A stretch of DNA of 64,000 nucleotides from assembly GCA_018268465.1 (NCBI GenBank), contig JAFDWN010000002.1, positions 62,001 to 126,000 on the forward strand, read 5' to 3'. A model generated the notes under the pieces. It had not been told where the DNA came from, made no database searches, and saw only the letters and a list, made by a program, of their open reading frames with translations. The translations under genes were made by a program, and so were the position numbers. Position 1 is the first letter of the stretch. Each line of letters starts with the position of its first letter. Origin of the DNA: Actinomycetota bacterium. GTDB taxonomy: Bacteria > Actinomycetota > Actinomycetes > Mycobacteriales > Mycobacteriaceae. This document shows, in pieces, positions 48,179 through 58,223 of this stretch.

Positions 48179-48887
48179 CCTGGGTTTGCGACGGCACCTG
48201 CGCGCCGCATCGAAACCACGGCCATATTATTAGCTGTCAACAGTTGGATAGCCCTGTTGTACGTGGTTCAGACATCATGTCGAAATACCACTGCGATCGC
48301 CAAGACATCGATCTGGGCAAATATTCTCTTAGACCCACCAAGCCGAGATCCCGTGCCAGGCCCGAGATGCGATCGACGCAGGATCCGTCCGGGAGTGTCG
48401 CCCGAACCTGGCCTCGCCGACGGTATGCGCACGACGGCCGGGGCGCCCGATGGGCGAAGATCGCGCAACATCCGACGTTCATTGCCCATCGCACGTCATC
48501 GAGCATCCTGACCGTCATATGCGGCGATCACAGCAGGTAGAACTCTGCCAACTGCGGAACAATTCGCAAAAATTGACGTATGCCTCGTCGGCCGATGACC
48601 TCGGCCGACGCCACCGTACGAGGCTGTCGGCTATTTCGACACCGCATCGCCCGCGATATCGCCACCTTTCTTTACGCTAAGCAATGAGAATATGCAGGAT
48701 TTGCTTTTTCTGCAGAATACCGACATTGTCACCACTGTGAGCAATTTTATATGTCCGTCAATTTCGCAAATATTTTCGGGATGTCAGCGCATGAATATGA
48801 ATCAGCTTTGAAAAATGGTCTATTACTCAGCTTGTTCTTAGATAGGGCTTGCTGGTCGGGGCCTCACACCCAGCTGAAGGGGAACTC
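48179..48887. other. 709-bp gene-free region with AT-rich 3' part
   Basis: No convincing gene is present. The first ~450 bp have ordinary GC content with only short overlapping open frames lacking codon bias. From about 48640 to 48850 the DNA is visibly AT-rich (roughly 40% GC by eye) with runs such as TTTGCTTTTTCTG and GCAATTTTATATG. It is the leader of the repeat protein at 48888 and probably contains its promoter; AT-rich tracts in mycobacteria are typical Lsr2 targets. Confidence 0.7.
48586..48610. promoter_or_regulatory. Perfect 10-bp inverted repeat in the leader
   Basis: CGTCGGCCGA (48586-48595) and TCGGCCGACG (48601-48610) pair perfectly with the 5-nt loop TGACC. It lies at the border between the GC-rich and AT-rich parts of the leader, 280 bp before the repeat protein. 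It could be an operator or an RNA hairpin; no T-run follows. Confidence 0.5.
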
Positions 48888-50861
48888 ATGGACATAGCCG
48901 TCCGGTCATATCTCACCGCAGGGGTCGCAGCGGTCGGGGCGACCGCTTTGATCGCCAGCCCGCTCGCCCCGGCACCGCCGGATATCGCGGTCCGGGCGGA
49001 TCAGGTCTCGGTCGTATTCGCCGAATACACACCGACCGCACTCAGCGCGGCACTGCTCGGACTGCCGACACCGGTGGAGATCCGCGACGCCATCGGCAAT
49101 CTGACGCTCGGCGGGCTGGGCGCCGTCAACGCCGCACTCGCCGGGAGCGCCGCCGTCGCCGAGATCGGTGCCCTGGCGTTCTCGGATACCGCGGCGTCGC
49201 TGGCCCTGACCGGCCAGACGATCAACGCCGCGCTGGTGGTCGGCTTCCTCAACGCGATCGGCTTCCCCCTGCCCGCGGCCGCGACGGCGGGGGCGGCCGG
49301 CGCCGCGTTCGTCGACCCGATCATCATCCGCGACGCGATCGGCAACCTCACCCTCGGTTTCCTCGGCGCGGTCAACGCGACACTCGGCGGGCTGGCCGAC
49401 GTCGCCGAGATCGGCGCGCTGGCCTTCTCGGACATCGCGGCCTCGCTGGCCCTGACCGGACAAACCGTCGCCACCGCGCTCACCGTTGGCTTCCTCAACG
49501 CCATCGGCTTCCCGCTGCCCGGGCCGGGGACCGCCTCGGTCCAGGATGCCGCGTTCGTCGCTCCCACGGCGGTGCGCGACTTCGTCGGCAACCTGACCCT
49601 GGGCTTCCTCGGCGCCGTCACCTCGGGACTGGGCGGCCTGGCCGACGTCGCCGACATCGGTGCCACGGCGTTCTCGGACATCTCGGCCTCATTGGCACTG
49701 ACCGGACAAACCGTCGCCACCGCGCTCACCGTGGGCTTCCTCAACGCCATCGGCTTCCCACTTCCCCAGGCCGAAGCGCGCACGGTCGCGACGGCCGCGG
49801 CGGCGCTGATCGGTCCCACCGACATCCGCGACGCCGTCGGCAACCTCACCCTCGGCGGACTCGGCGCCGTCAACGCCGGCCTGGCCGGTCTGGCCGACGT
49901 CGCCGACATCGGCGCACTGGCCTTCTCCGACACCGCCGCATCCCTGGCCCTGACCGGCCAGACCGTCGCGGGCTCACTGACCGCAGGCTTCCTCAACGCC
50001 ATCGGCTTCCCACTCCCCGAAGCCGACGCGGGCAGCGCAACGGTCGCGGCGGTCGCGGCGGCGCTCGTCAGCCCGACCGACATCCGCAACGCCGTCGGCA
50101 ACCTCACCCTCGGCGGACTCGGCGCCGTGAACGCCACGCTCGCCGGCGCGGCCGACGTCGCCGACATCGGCGCACTGGCCTTCTCCGACACCGCCGCATC
50201 CCTGGCCCTGACCGGCCAGACCGTCGCGGGCTCCCTGACCGCCGGCTTCCTCAACGCCATCGGCTTCCCACTCCCGGACGCCGAATCGGAGGCCGAGCGC
50301 TCCGGCCCGGCGTCGGTTCCGCAGGTCCGCAGCCTCGTCAGCGTGTCACTGCCCGGTACGGGGTCCGGCGCGGCGGGCGCCCCATCGGTCACCGCCGTCG
50401 CTGATGCGAGTATCGGCGGTGGCGGCAGTGCGGGTGGTGGCGCAAGCAGCATCTCCGCCGGCGCGGAGAAGACCGAACCGGGCGGATCCGGCAGCGCCCC
50501 GGGCAATACGCCCCCGGCACCGGCAACCGGCCCTGATACGACGGACGCGGGGGCCACCGACGGCACCGCCGGTGACTCCGCCGCACCCGGTTCGCGGCAG
50601 GACCGCAAGACACTGCGCGACCTGAAGAAGCTGGACCGCACGACGGCCCGCAGCGAACAGCGAGCCGAGCGGGGCACCGGTCCGGCCGGTACCCGCGCCG
50701 AGCGCACCACGACCCGCAAGGCCCAAGCCGAGGAGCGCAGGCAGCAGCGCACCACGCAGAAGGCGGGCAACCGCGCGGGAACGGGCGCCGGCAGCGCATC
50801 GGGCGGCAACGCCGGCGGCGGCGCGAGCGATAGCGGCGACAGCGGCGGTGGCGACGAGTAG
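48888..50861 (+). CDS. Secreted surface-type protein with five ~84-residue repeats
   Basis: A 657-residue protein starting MDIAVRSYLTAGVAAVGATA, the same kind of export leader as at 44195. Residues 60-475 are five tandem repeats (starting at about 60, 144, 226, 310 and 396), each containing NLTLG-LGAVNA, IGALAFSDTAASLALTGQ and GFLNAIGFPLP. They are strongly hydrophobic and small-residue-rich. A Gly/Ser/Ala linker and a basic, Arg/Gln-rich tail with an acidic GGGDE end follow. The repeats suggest a self-associating or membrane-contacting envelope protein. ATG 48888 has GAAGGGG 4 nt upstream. Function unknown. Confidence 0.8.
   Translation: MDIAVRSYLTAGVAAVGATALIASPLAPAPPDIAVRADQVSVVFAEYTPTALSAALLGLPTPVEIRDAIGNLTLGGLGAVNAALAGSAAVAEIGALAFSDTAASLALTGQTINAALVVGFLNAIGFPLPAAATAGAAGAAFVDPIIIRDAIGNLTLGFLGAVNATLGGLADVAEIGALAFSDIAASLALTGQTVATALTVGFLNAIGFPLPGPGTASVQDAAFVAPTAVRDFVGNLTLGFLGAVTSGLGGLADVADIGATAFSDISASLALTGQTVATALTVGFLNAIGFPLPQAEARTVATAAAALIGPTDIRDAVGNLTLGGLGAVNAGLAGLADVADIGALAFSDTAASLALTGQTVAGSLTAGFLNAIGFPLPEADAGSATVAAVAAALVSPTDIRNAVGNLTLGGLGAVNATLAGAADVADIGALAFSDTAASLALTGQTVAGSLTAGFLNAIGFPLPDAESEAERSGPASVPQVRSLVSVSLPGTGSGAAGAPSVTAVADASIGGGGSAGGGASSISAGAEKTEPGGSGSAPGNTPPAPATGPDTTDAGATDGTAGDSAAPGSRQDRKTLRDLKKLDRTTARSEQRAERGTGPAGTRAERTTTRKAQAEERRQQRTTQKAGNRAGTGAGSASGGNAGGGASDSGDSGGGDE
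49065..50283 (+). repeat. Five tandem coding repeats of about 250 bp
   Basis: Units begin near 49065, 49317, 49563, 49815 and 50073. Units 4 and 5 are almost identical at DNA level (for example GCCGACATCGGCGCACTGGC and the following 90 bp), whereas unit 1 is most diverged. This gradient indicates recent amplification at the 3' side and possible copy-number variation. Confidence 0.85.
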
Positions 50862-50969
50862 CCACGAGCGTGCCGCGGAATCCCGCGGTGGCGGTGGGGC
50901 GATTCGCGGTGAACCCCGTCCCGGCGGCCGAGAGGCCACCGGGCGGGCCCGTCGTCGTGCCAGGGGGCC

Positions 50970-52859
50970 TTACTGTGGCGTCTTGGCCCAGTCCGCGGCG
51001 TCTCCGACGATGCCGACCGGAACCGCACCCGTAAGGCTCACGTTCTGCACGCTCGGGCCCGCGGCGACGATGGTGGTGTCCTGCAGAATCGGCAGGACCG
51101 TCGCCATGTTCCACAGCCGTGGCTCCACGGCGTTGATCACCTCGCCGATCACCTGGCTGCCGTCCAGCGCACCGTCGATCTTGGGCTGGATGCTGCGGTC
51201 ACACACCCCGGTGATATTGCTCGGTGCCTGCACGAGTTCGCCGGACTCCGGCGGGATGACGGGTGTGGTGGCGGTGGTCGGCGGCGTTACCGGCGACGGC
51301 GCCGGCGGCGTCGTCGCGGGGGGTGTCGCGGTCGGAACCGCGGTGGCTTCCAACGCCGGGCACCCGTAGCGCGACGCGAGCACGGTGGCCAGATCGCCTC
51401 CGGCGCGATGCCATCCGACGACCGCGTCGACCCGGCCGTTCATCATCGCGTCGCCGTACAGGGCCACCGGATCCAGCGCCAGCACCGACGCCTCGATACC
51501 CACGTTGCGCAACTGGTCGGCGGCGGTGTTGGCGACGGCCACCGACGTCGGGTCGTTGGCCGCCACCCCGATGACCAGCGCCAGCGGAACACCGTCCTTG
51601 ACGATGCGGCCGCGGCTGTTGTCCGGTAGCGGTGTGCCCGGCGTCGGTGTGACCGGTGTCGGGACCGGCTCCACCTGATAGCCCGCCCCGGCCAGCAGAT
51701 CCAGTGCCGCCTCGGTGCTCATCGCCGGCGGTGCCGTCGGCACGTAGCCGGGGTCCGACGGCGAGCGCACCTGCGCCTGCGCAAGGGTCACCGTGTTGTC
51801 GTCGCCGGCACCGACCGATGCCAGCAGGTCGACGTCGAGCAGACCCAGGATCGCCCTGCGCACGTCGGTGTCGGCGAGGATGGGCTGCTGGGCACGCAAC
51901 GTCAGCTGCATGACCCGCGGGGTCACGATCCGCGCGGTCCGCACGTCGGGGATCGCACTGAGTTGCGCGAAGGTGGCCGCGCCGCCGTGGACCTGCGCGA
52001 CCTGCGTGTCGCCGTTGCGGATGGAATCGGCGAGCGCGGCGGGCGCCCCGCCGCGCCGGAACAACACGAGGTCGGGTTTGGCGGGTGTGCCCCAGAATCG
52101 GTCGTTGCGTGCCAGCAGGATCTCGTCGCGCTGCGGATCGATGCTCTCGACCCGGAATTGGCCGCCGGTCACCGGCATGGCGCGCGCCAGACCCGTCGCG
52201 AACCCGCCGGGCACGTCTTTGACGATATGCGCGGGCAGGATGTCGTTGAACAACTCGCGCCATGCCGGATAGGGCTGGGAGAACGTGACGACGGCCTGCT
52301 TACCGCCCTCGACGGACTGCACGCCGGTGATCAGGTCATAGCCGGCGGGGTCGACGACACCGGGCTGGCTGACCATCTGGCGCCACAGGTACCAGTAGTC
52401 GTCGGCCGCGATCGGGGCGTTATCCGTCCACTGCGCTTCCGGCCGGATCTTGTAGGTGACCGTGAACGGGTCCTGGCTGGTCACCTCCGCCGACACCAAC
52501 AGCGTCGTATCGAGTTCCCACCGCGACCCCGTCGGGGAGGCCGGGTCCGGGACCGGCCGGAACGAACTGGGCAGCACCAGCGCAGCCATCGCCGCATTCA
52601 CCGGCGACTGGTCGGAGAGCATGTGCGGATTGAAACCGGGGCCGATCGCGTCGATGGCCATGATGATCTGCGTCGCCTTGGCCGGGGGCGGCGCGGTGGT
52701 CTCGGTGGTTTCCGTGCTCTGCGGCGCGGGCGGCGGGCTGACGGTACAACCGCCCAGCAGCAACGCCGACGCCGCAAGCACCGCGCCCAGGCTCCGCCAC
52801 CGCGGGCCGGCCCGGTGAGCCGTGTGCGCGAGGAGCGTCCAGTCAGAGCGGGTCGGCAC
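50970..52859 (-). CDS. lpqW: Lipoprotein LpqW, oligopeptide-binding-like
   Basis: A 629-residue family-5 extracellular solute-binding protein with a lipobox LGGC ending at Cys38 after a hydrophobic leader. It matches Rv1166, LpqW, which in mycobacteria modulates the branch point between PIM and lipoarabinomannan synthesis rather than importing peptides. Conserved stretches are [40 protein letters not shown] and [21 protein letters not shown] Pro/Thr-rich insert lies near residues 520-550. GTG 52859 is chosen as the last start before the signal; it lies 65 bp downstream of typA. pimE, its functional partner, is at 56175-57371. Confidence 0.92.
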   Translation of the reverse strand: MPTRSDWTLLAHTAHRAGPRWRSLGAVLAASALLLGGCTVSPPPAPQSTETTETTAPPPAKATQIIMAIDAIGPGFNPHMLSDQSPVNAAMAALVLPSSFRPVPDPASPTGSRWELDTTLLVSAEVTSQDPFTVTYKIRPEAQWTDNAPIAADDYWYLWRQMVSQPGVVDPAGYDLITGVQSVEGGKQAVVTFSQPYPAWRELFNDILPAHIVKDVPGGFATGLARAMPVTGGQFRVESIDPQRDEILLARNDRFWGTPAKPDLVLFRRGGAPAALADSIRNGDTQVAQVHGGAATFAQLSAIPDVRTARIVTPRVMQLTLRAQQPILADTDVRRAILGLLDVDLLASVGAGDDNTVTLAQAQVRSPSDPGYVPTAPPAMSTEAALDLLAGAGYQVEPVPTPVTPTPGTPLPDNSRGRIVKDGVPLALVIGVAANDPTSVAVANTAADQLRNVGIEASVLALDPVALYGDAMMNGRVDAVVGWHRAGGDLATVLASRYGCPALEATAVPTATPPATTPPAPSPVTPPTTATTPVIPPESGELVQAPSNITGVCDRSIQPKIDGALDGSQVIGEVINAVEPRLWNMATVLPILQDTTIVAAGPSVQNVSLTGAVPVGIVGDAADWAKTPQ

Positions 52860-52924
52860 GCATCTCAGAGTATCGACGCCACGGCCCGACGCCGGGTCGC
52901 CGACCCGGCGTGTGGATGAGCGGA

Positions 52925-54826
52925 TCAGCCGCGAGCCTTGGCCCGCGAGCGGCTGCGCGCCCGGCTGGTCGCGTCCAGCTCCACCTTGCGCACCCGCACG
53001 ATCTCGGGCGTGACCTCGACGCATTCGTCGGCGGCGCAGAACTCCATCGCCTGCTCCAGGTCGAGTTCCAGCGGCCGGGCCAGCGTTTCGATGACATCTG
53101 CCGTCGAGGACCGCATATTGGTCAGCTTCTTCTCGCGCGTGATGTTGATGTCGAGGTCCTCGGCCCGGGGGTTGATGCCGACGACCATGCCCTCGTAGGT
53201 GTCCTGACCCGGCTCCACGAAGAACTGGCCGCGGTCGGCCAGCTGGATCATCGCGAACGGGGTGATCTGGCCGGCGCGGTCGGACACCAGCGAACCGGTG
53301 TGCCGCGCCCGAATCTCGCCCGCCCAGGGCCGGTAGCCGTCGAACACCGCGTTCGCGATGCCGGTGCCGCGGGTCTCGGTGAGGAAGTCGGTGCGGAACC
53401 CGATCAGGCCGCGGCTGGGGACGATGAAGTCCATCCGCACCCACCCGGCGGCGTGGTTGGCCATCTCCTCCATACGGCCCTTGCGGGCCGCCATCAGCTG
53501 CGTGATGGCGCCGACGAACTCCTCGGGGCAGTCCACGGTCAGCGCCTCGAACGGCTCGTGCAGTTTGCCGTCGACCGTGCGGGTGACCACCTGCGGTTTG
53601 CCGACGGTCAGCTCGAATCCTTCGCGGCGCATCTGCTCGACCAGCACGGCCAGCGCGAGCTCACCGCGGCCCTGGACCTCCCAGGCGTCCGGGCGGCCGA
53701 TGTCGACGACCCTGATCGACACGTTGCCGATTAGTTCGGTGTCCAGCCGGTTCTTCACCATGCGGGCCGTCAGCTTGTGACCCGACACCCTGCCGGCCAG
53801 CGGTGAGGTGTTGGTGCCGATCGTCACCGAGATGGCGGGCTCGTCGACGGTGATGCGGGGCAGCGCGTGCGCATGGTCGGGGTCGGCGAGGGTGTCGCCG
53901 ATCATGATCTCCGGGATGCCGGCCACCGCGACGATGTCGCCGGCAAGGGCCTCATCGGTCGGTGTTCGTTCGACGCCCTCGGTGACCAGCAGTTCGGTGA
54001 TCTTCGCGGTGGTGATGACCGGGTGCCCGTCCACGTCGCGCATCCAGGCGACCTGCTGACCTTTGCGGATCCGGCCCTTGTAGATCCGAATCAGCGCGAG
54101 CCGGCCCAGGAACGCCGAGGCGTCCAGGTTGGTGACGAGCGCCTGCAGCGGAGCCTCGGGGTCGCCCTGCGGCGGCGGAATGTGCTCGAGCAGCACGTCG
54201 AACAGCGGGTCGAGGTTGTCTCCGTCGGGGTTCTCGCCGTTGGCGGGTTCGGTGGTGCTGGCGATGCCGGCGCGGCCCGACGCGTACAGCGTCGGGAGCC
54301 CGAGGGCGTCCTCGGCGGCCTTCTGGGCTTCCTCATCGAGGTCGGAGGCGACGTCGAGCAACAGGTCGTGGCTGTCGGAGACGACCTCGGCGATGCGGGC
54401 GTCGGGGCGGTCGGTCTTGTTGACGACCAGGATCACCGGCAGGTGCGCGGCCAGGGCCTTGCGCAGCACGAACCGGGTCTGCGGCAGCGGTCCTTCCGAC
54501 GCGTCGACCAGCAGCAGCACCCCGTCGACCATCGACAGTCCGCGCTCGACCTCACCACCGAAGTCCGCGTGCCCCGGAGTGTCGATGACGTTGATGACGG
54601 TCATGCTGCCGTCGGCGTGGTGGCGGTGCACGGCGGTGTTCTTGGCCAGGATCGTGATGCCCTTTTCCTTCTCCAGATCACCGGAGTCCATCAGCCGTTC
54701 GATCGCGTCGTCTCCGCGGTGGCTCAATGCCCCCGACTGCCGCAGCATCGCATCGACCAGGGTCGTCTTGCCGTGATCGACGTGGGCCACAATGGCGACG
54801 TTGCGAAACTCGGGGCGTGCAGTCAC
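52925..54826 (-). CDS. typA: Ribosome-associated GTPase TypA/BipA
   Basis: A 633-residue translational GTPase matching Rv1165. G1 AHVDHGKT is at residues 14-21, then DTPGHADF and NKTDR, the domain II barrel, and the BipA C-terminal region ([34 protein letters not shown]). It acts on the 50S subunit in stress and low-temperature assembly. GTG 54826 yields [19 protein letters not shown], the usual N-terminus; the frame is open to 54859. It ends in an Arg/Ser-rich basic tail. Confidence 0.94.
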   Translation of the reverse strand: MTARPEFRNVAIVAHVDHGKTTLVDAMLRQSGALSHRGDDAIERLMDSGDLEKEKGITILAKNTAVHRHHADGSMTVINVIDTPGHADFGGEVERGLSMVDGVLLLVDASEGPLPQTRFVLRKALAAHLPVILVVNKTDRPDARIAEVVSDSHDLLLDVASDLDEEAQKAAEDALGLPTLYASGRAGIASTTEPANGENPDGDNLDPLFDVLLEHIPPPQGDPEAPLQALVTNLDASAFLGRLALIRIYKGRIRKGQQVAWMRDVDGHPVITTAKITELLVTEGVERTPTDEALAGDIVAVAGIPEIMIGDTLADPDHAHALPRITVDEPAISVTIGTNTSPLAGRVSGHKLTARMVKNRLDTELIGNVSIRVVDIGRPDAWEVQGRGELALAVLVEQMRREGFELTVGKPQVVTRTVDGKLHEPFEALTVDCPEEFVGAITQLMAARKGRMEEMANHAAGWVRMDFIVPSRGLIGFRTDFLTETRGTGIANAVFDGYRPWAGEIRARHTGSLVSDRAGQITPFAMIQLADRGQFFVEPGQDTYEGMVVGINPRAEDLDINITREKKLTNMRSSTADVIETLARPLELDLEQAMEFCAADECVEVTPEIVRVRKVELDATSRARSRSRAKARG

Positions 54827-54881
54827 GCCGTAATTGTCGCAGTGCAGTGCACCGAACACGAAAACGAGAGATTCCCGTCAC

Positions 54882-55049
54882 TTGAAACCCAGCGAGTTCG
54901 CCCGTCTGAAGCCCAAGAAGAAGTGCTGCCGCAGCAAGCCCCGCTGCAAACGCTGCCCCCTGGTGCTGCACAAGGTGCACAAGGCCGAAATGACGGGGTT
55001 GCGCGGCAAAGAGCTGGACAAGGTCTTCAAGCGGGCGAGGAAGGCGTGA
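54882..55049 (+). CDS. Small Cys-rich basic protein (actinobacterial conserved)
   Basis: A 55-residue product from TTG 54882 (or 71 residues from ATG 54834, which would begin only 8 bp from the divergent typA start). The core KKKCCRSKPRCKRCPLVLHK has four Cys in a CC-x4-C-x2-C pattern typical of a small zinc ribbon, and the C-terminus is strongly basic. It is divergent from typA. RNA or ribosome binding is a plausible inference from charge, but the function is unknown. Confidence 0.7.
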   Translation: MKPSEFARLKPKKKCCRSKPRCKRCPLVLHKVHKAEMTGLRGKELDKVFKRARKA

Positions 55050-55154
55050 GCGTCCGCGGGCATTCGCCACGATCGACCCAACGCCGCAGTGACGCGGCGT
55101 ACGGTGGAGGGCACTCCGTCAGGTAGTGACGTCGGCGTACTGGAGGTGTCGATC

Positions 55155-55427
55155 ATGACGGTCTACGAGGTTCTGACAATCGCGCTGATCTTCGTGCTTG
55201 CAACGGCCACCGTCATGGCGATCTACGTGGGAATGATGAACTGGATCAACGCCGCCCACGTGGTGAGGTGCGCGGCGTGCCGCCACCTCACGCTGTCGTC
55301 GGTCAAGGAGCCGCAGGCGTCCTGCCCGCATTGCCGCCATCCGGTGCTGATGCACCCGATCTACGCGGTGCACCATCCGCAGAGCATCCATCAGGTCCGG
55401 GTGGTCGGGGACGGGTTGCGCTACTGA
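55155..55427 (+). CDS. Single-helix membrane protein with zinc-ribbon-like tail
   Basis: A 90-residue protein with one N-terminal transmembrane helix (about residues 7-29), then CAACRHLTLSSVKEPQASCP with a further CPHC, giving a CxxC...CxxC pair likely to bind zinc on the cytosolic side. A His-rich end follows (HPIYAVHHPQSIHQ). ATG 55155 was chosen as the first start before the helix. I do not recognise the family. It may share a transcript with the small Cys-rich gene upstream. Confidence 0.7.
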   Translation: MTVYEVLTIALIFVLATATVMAIYVGMMNWINAAHVVRCAACRHLTLSSVKEPQASCPHCRHPVLMHPIYAVHHPQSIHQVRVVGDGLRY

Positions 55428-55523
55428 GTTCAGCCCGGTGACGAGTTGGGCTGGGCGGCAACGCCGTTGTTGGGTGTGTGCGCTCGCTGTCGCCGGATGT
55501 GTTCTGACGCACCGGATGTGATG

Positions 55524-55919
55524 TCAGGTCGCCGGACGCAATGCGGCGGCCAGCTCGGGTAGCCAGGTGGTGTCAGCGGGAACCCATGGCAGAGCGTGCA
55601 ACTCGCGCAGCGTCACCCAGCGCAGCGCCCGATGGTCGTGCGGGTGGGGTGTGCCTGCCGTCTGCGTCACCAGGTAGGCGCGCAGCACCGTCACCGTATC
55701 CAGCACCACCTCCGCGCCCAATCGCGCGCCGACGGTCACGTCGACGCCCAGTTCCTCGCGCAACTCGCGCACCAGCGCCTCGGCGTCGCTCTCCCCCGCC
55801 GCAACCTTGCCGCCCGGCAGCTCCCACAACCCGGCCAGTTCGGCAGGGCGCGCCCGCTGCGCCACCAACAGTGCCCCGTCGGCGATGAGTGCGCCGGCGA
55901 CGACGATCCGGACCGCCAT
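55524..55919 (-). CDS. mutT2: Nudix hydrolase MutT2
   Basis: A 131-residue MutT-type Nudix hydrolase matching Rv1160. [20 protein letters not shown] followed by RELREELGV is a canonical Nudix box. MutT2 hydrolyses dCTP and related (oxidised or methylated) nucleotides in mycobacteria. ATG 55919 begins [20 protein letters not shown]; an upstream open frame to 56021 overlaps the divergent pterin dehydratase gene and is unlikely to be used. The two starts are 26 bp apart. Confidence 0.92.
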   Translation of the reverse strand: MAVRIVVAGALIADGALLVAQRARPAELAGLWELPGGKVAAGESDAEALVRELREELGVDVTVGARLGAEVVLDTVTVLRAYLVTQTAGTPHPHDHRALRWVTLRELHALPWVPADTTWLPELAAALRPAT

Positions 55920-55945
55920 GGGCGTCGACGGTATACGGTCGGGGA

Positions 55946-56239
55946 ATGGCCGTGTTGAGCGATGAGGAAGTGGACGCCGCCGCCAAGGGTCTCGACGGCT
56001 GGGAACGCTCCGGGGGCGCACTGCGCCGGTCGGTCAAGTTCCCCGCCTTCCTCGACGGTATCGATGCCGTCGGGCGTGTCGCCCGGCACGCCGAAGAGAA
56101 GGATCACCACCCCGACATCGATATCCGTTGGCGGACGGTGACATTCGCGTTGGTGACCCACTCCGCCGGCGGTATCACCGAGAAGGATGTGCAGATGGCG
56201 CGCGAGATCGACCAGATTCTGGCCGCCGGCCGCGGGTAG
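55946..56239 (+). CDS. phhB: Pterin-4a-carbinolamine dehydratase
   Basis: A 97-residue PCD/DCoH protein (Rv1159A-like). The conserved [20 protein letters not shown] contains the catalytic EKxxHHP, and [18 protein letters not shown] is the usual end. It recycles 4a-hydroxytetrahydropterin. ATG 55946 is used; the frame is open upstream but overlaps mutT2. Its last 65 bp are antisense to the end of pimE. Confidence 0.92.
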   Translation: MAVLSDEEVDAAAKGLDGWERSGGALRRSVKFPAFLDGIDAVGRVARHAEEKDHHPDIDIRWRTVTFALVTHSAGGITEKDVQMAREIDQILAAGRG

Positions 56240-57371
56240 CGGCGATCCAGCACAACGTCACCAGGGTGGCGACGATGTAGACCAGACCGGCCCACGCCAG
56301 GTACCAGGGTCTGCTGATCTGCCAGATGTCCGGCTGGGCGAACGACAGCAGCCAGGGCACCCCGATCAGGGTCAGCGCCAGCCAGCCCCAGCCCAGGATC
56401 CGGGCCCCCGCCCGTCGTCGGAGCGGGCCGTACAGCAACCACATGGCCAGCGGCACCACCCAGACCCAGTGGTGGGTCCATGAAATGGGCGACAGCAACA
56501 GGCCGAACAGCTCGACGACCAGGATGCGTCCGAGCGCGTCGGGCGGATCGCCGTGCGTCCCGGCGGAGACGGCACGCCATGCCAGCACCGCCAGGACCGC
56601 GCTGACGGCGATCGCCGCGAGCACGACCGGCCCGTAGCCGGCGTCGTGGCCGAGGATCCGGGATATGCCGCCGCGCCAGGACTGGTTGAACGACGTGCCG
56701 ATGGGACCGACCCGGTCGGCATCCCCGAGCAGTCGGGTGAAGTAGTAACGGGTCTCCCCGCCGACGAGGACCGCCGACACTCCGACGGCGCCGAAGAAGA
56801 CCACGGCCGAGAACACCGCCGTGGCCCACCGTCGGACACCCACGAAATACAGCCCGGCGACTGCCGGTGTCAGCTTGATCCCCGCGGCGAGTCCGACCAG
56901 CAGGCCCGACACCCACCATCGACTGCTGTACACGGCGTAGAGCACGGCCAGCACGAGCAGAACGTTGATCTGTCCGTAGTCGAAATTGCTGCGCAGCGGT
57001 TCGAGCCACATCCCGGCGGCGGTCCACAGCATCGCGGTGCGCGGCGCGCCCGCGGCGCCGCCGTTCATCAGGCGCTGGCTGATCCGCACCACGCCGTAGA
57101 GGGCGGCGACGATACCCAGCTGCCAGCCGAAGGCGAGCACGCCGAACGGCAGGAAATGCAGCGGATAGAACACCACCGCAGCGAACGGCGGATACGTGAA
57201 AGGCAGCGGGAAGTCCGGCGTGAGGTCGGCGTAGACGTAGTCGTAGAGGGCGTCGGGGGTGTCCAGGGTGCCCGCGCCGCCGACGTACACGTGCAGGTCG
57301 ACGAAGTTCGCACCGGTCGGTACGAGGTAGGCCCAGGCCAGCCGGGCGATGACGCTGACCGCCAGCAGCAC
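56175..57371 (-). CDS. pimE: Polyprenol-phosphate-mannose-dependent alpha-(1-2)-mannosyltransferase PimE
   Basis: A GT-C/GT87 integral membrane enzyme (398 aa) matching Rv1159, adding the fifth mannose to make AcPIM5 in phosphatidylinositol mannoside synthesis. About ten hydrophobic helices are visible; the first loop has [20 protein letters not shown] with the catalytic Asp, and TFYPPF-type [20 protein letters not shown] follows. The only standard start in frame is GTG 57371, which places the first membrane helix right at the N-terminus, some 30 residues shorter than in M. tuberculosis; an in-frame stop lies about 70 bp upstream, so a longer form would need an unusual start. Confidence 0.9.
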   Translation of the reverse strand: MLLAVSVIARLAWAYLVPTGANFVDLHVYVGGAGTLDTPDALYDYVYADLTPDFPLPFTYPPFAAVVFYPLHFLPFGVLAFGWQLGIVAALYGVVRISQRLMNGGAAGAPRTAMLWTAAGMWLEPLRSNFDYGQINVLLVLAVLYAVYSSRWWVSGLLVGLAAGIKLTPAVAGLYFVGVRRWATAVFSAVVFFGAVGVSAVLVGGETRYYFTRLLGDADRVGPIGTSFNQSWRGGISRILGHDAGYGPVVLAAIAVSAVLAVLAWRAVSAGTHGDPPDALGRILVVELFGLLLSPISWTHHWVWVVPLAMWLLYGPLRRRAGARILGWGWLALTLIGVPWLLSFAQPDIWQISRPWYLAWAGLVYIVATLVTLCWIAATRGRRPESGRSRAPSAHPSR

Positions 57372-57496
57372 CGGCGCGGCGGCGGTGAGGCGCGCGGCGA
57401 TCGTCGAGGTGGTGTCGGCGGTATCTATCCGTCCGACTCTAACGAGCGGTCACCGAATCCCTTCACGTCCGTAACGGTTGAATAACCGCCACACGT

Positions 57497-57519
57497 GTCA
57501 CTTGAGTAACACCAGTAAC
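57497..57519. promoter_or_regulatory. Three direct repeats resembling an MtrA-type site
   Basis: GTCAC (57497-57501), GTAAC (57506-57510) and GTAAC (57515-57519) recur with an exact 9-bp period, 54-76 bp upstream of the secreted protein gene at 57573. Direct repeats of GTCAC/GTAAC with 9-bp spacing resemble the binding motif of the mycobacterial response regulator MtrA. A looser GTAAC lies further upstream near 57470. Confidence 0.45.
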
Positions 57520-57572
57520 TCGATAGTTTCGGTCGCAGGCGTGCCGATACATCGATTGGGAGACACAGAAAC

Positions 57573-58172
57573 ATGATGAGATCCACTAGGAAAATGCTCG
57601 TGACCAGCATGATCGCCGCCGCGGCCGCGGTGCCGGTCGCGCTGACGCTCAGTGCGACGGCCTCGGCCCAGCCCGCGCCGCCGCCGGCACCGGCCCCCGC
57701 CCTGCCGGCGCTGCCCGCGCTACCGTTCATGGACCAGCTCGCCGCCGCGCCGGCCCTCGCGCCACAGCTGCTGCAGAGTGTCGCGTCGGTGCTGACCGGC
57801 GCGCCGGCCGCCGCGGCTCCCGCTCCCGCACCCACGGCCACCGCCGCCGTGACACTGCCGCAGGCACCCGCGGCCGTTCCCCAGACCGTCGCCGCGCCGG
57901 CGGCAACGGCCACCGCTCCGGTGGCGGGCGCGCCCGGCTCACTGATCCCGTCGGGCGAGGTGAACCTGCCTCAGGTGCCGTTCCTGCCCGTGCCGCTGCC
58001 GCAGTCGGTGTCGTTCCCGGGTGACCTCGGGTCACTGGTGCCCGCGGGGCTGCCGGGCGCGGCACCTGTCGCACCGGCCGCGCCCGTCGCGCCCGTCACG
58101 GCACCACCGGCTGCGATTCCGGGGGTGGCGGGCCTGGCCCCGTTGATGTTCCCCGCCTCCGCGCTGCCCTGA
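57573..58172 (+). CDS. Secreted Ala/Pro-rich protein (Rv1158c-like)
   Basis: A 199-residue exported protein. A clear signal peptide covers about residues 1-33 (LTLSATASAQP gives an AxA-type site). The mature part is almost entirely Ala, Pro, Val and Leu with PAPAPALPALPALPF-like runs, then PFLPVPLPQSVSFPGDLGSL near the end. Proteins of this kind are cell-wall-associated in mycobacteria, and the location matches Rv1158c. No catalytic motif is visible. A direct-repeat site lies upstream; the Rv1157c-like gene follows 51 bp downstream. Confidence 0.82.
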   Translation: MMRSTRKMLVTSMIAAAAAVPVALTLSATASAQPAPPPAPAPALPALPALPFMDQLAAAPALAPQLLQSVASVLTGAPAAAAPAPAPTATAAVTLPQAPAAVPQTVAAPAATATAPVAGAPGSLIPSGEVNLPQVPFLPVPLPQSVSFPGDLGSLVPAGLPGAAPVAPAAPVAPVTAPPAAIPGVAGLAPLMFPASALP

Positions 58173-58223
58173 CACCTGAGTTGACCTGAGCCCATCACAC
58201 CGACCCGACGCATTGGGAGTGTC

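Noticed and set aside
48257..48680. Several 70-90 codon open frames in the region after the ClC gene
   Set aside because: They overlap each other on both strands, have no ribosome-binding sites and no family resemblance; treated as noncoding.
50872..50900. CCGCGG-type palindromic hairpin after the repeat protein as a third copy of the dispersed repeat
   Set aside because: It shares only CGAGCGTGC with the family; the length and the second end do not match.
49001..51028. 675-codon minus-strand open frame opposite the repeat protein
   Set aside because: It mirrors the repeats because the DNA is repetitive; no start signal or recognisable domain, and the plus strand has a good ribosome-binding site and export leader.
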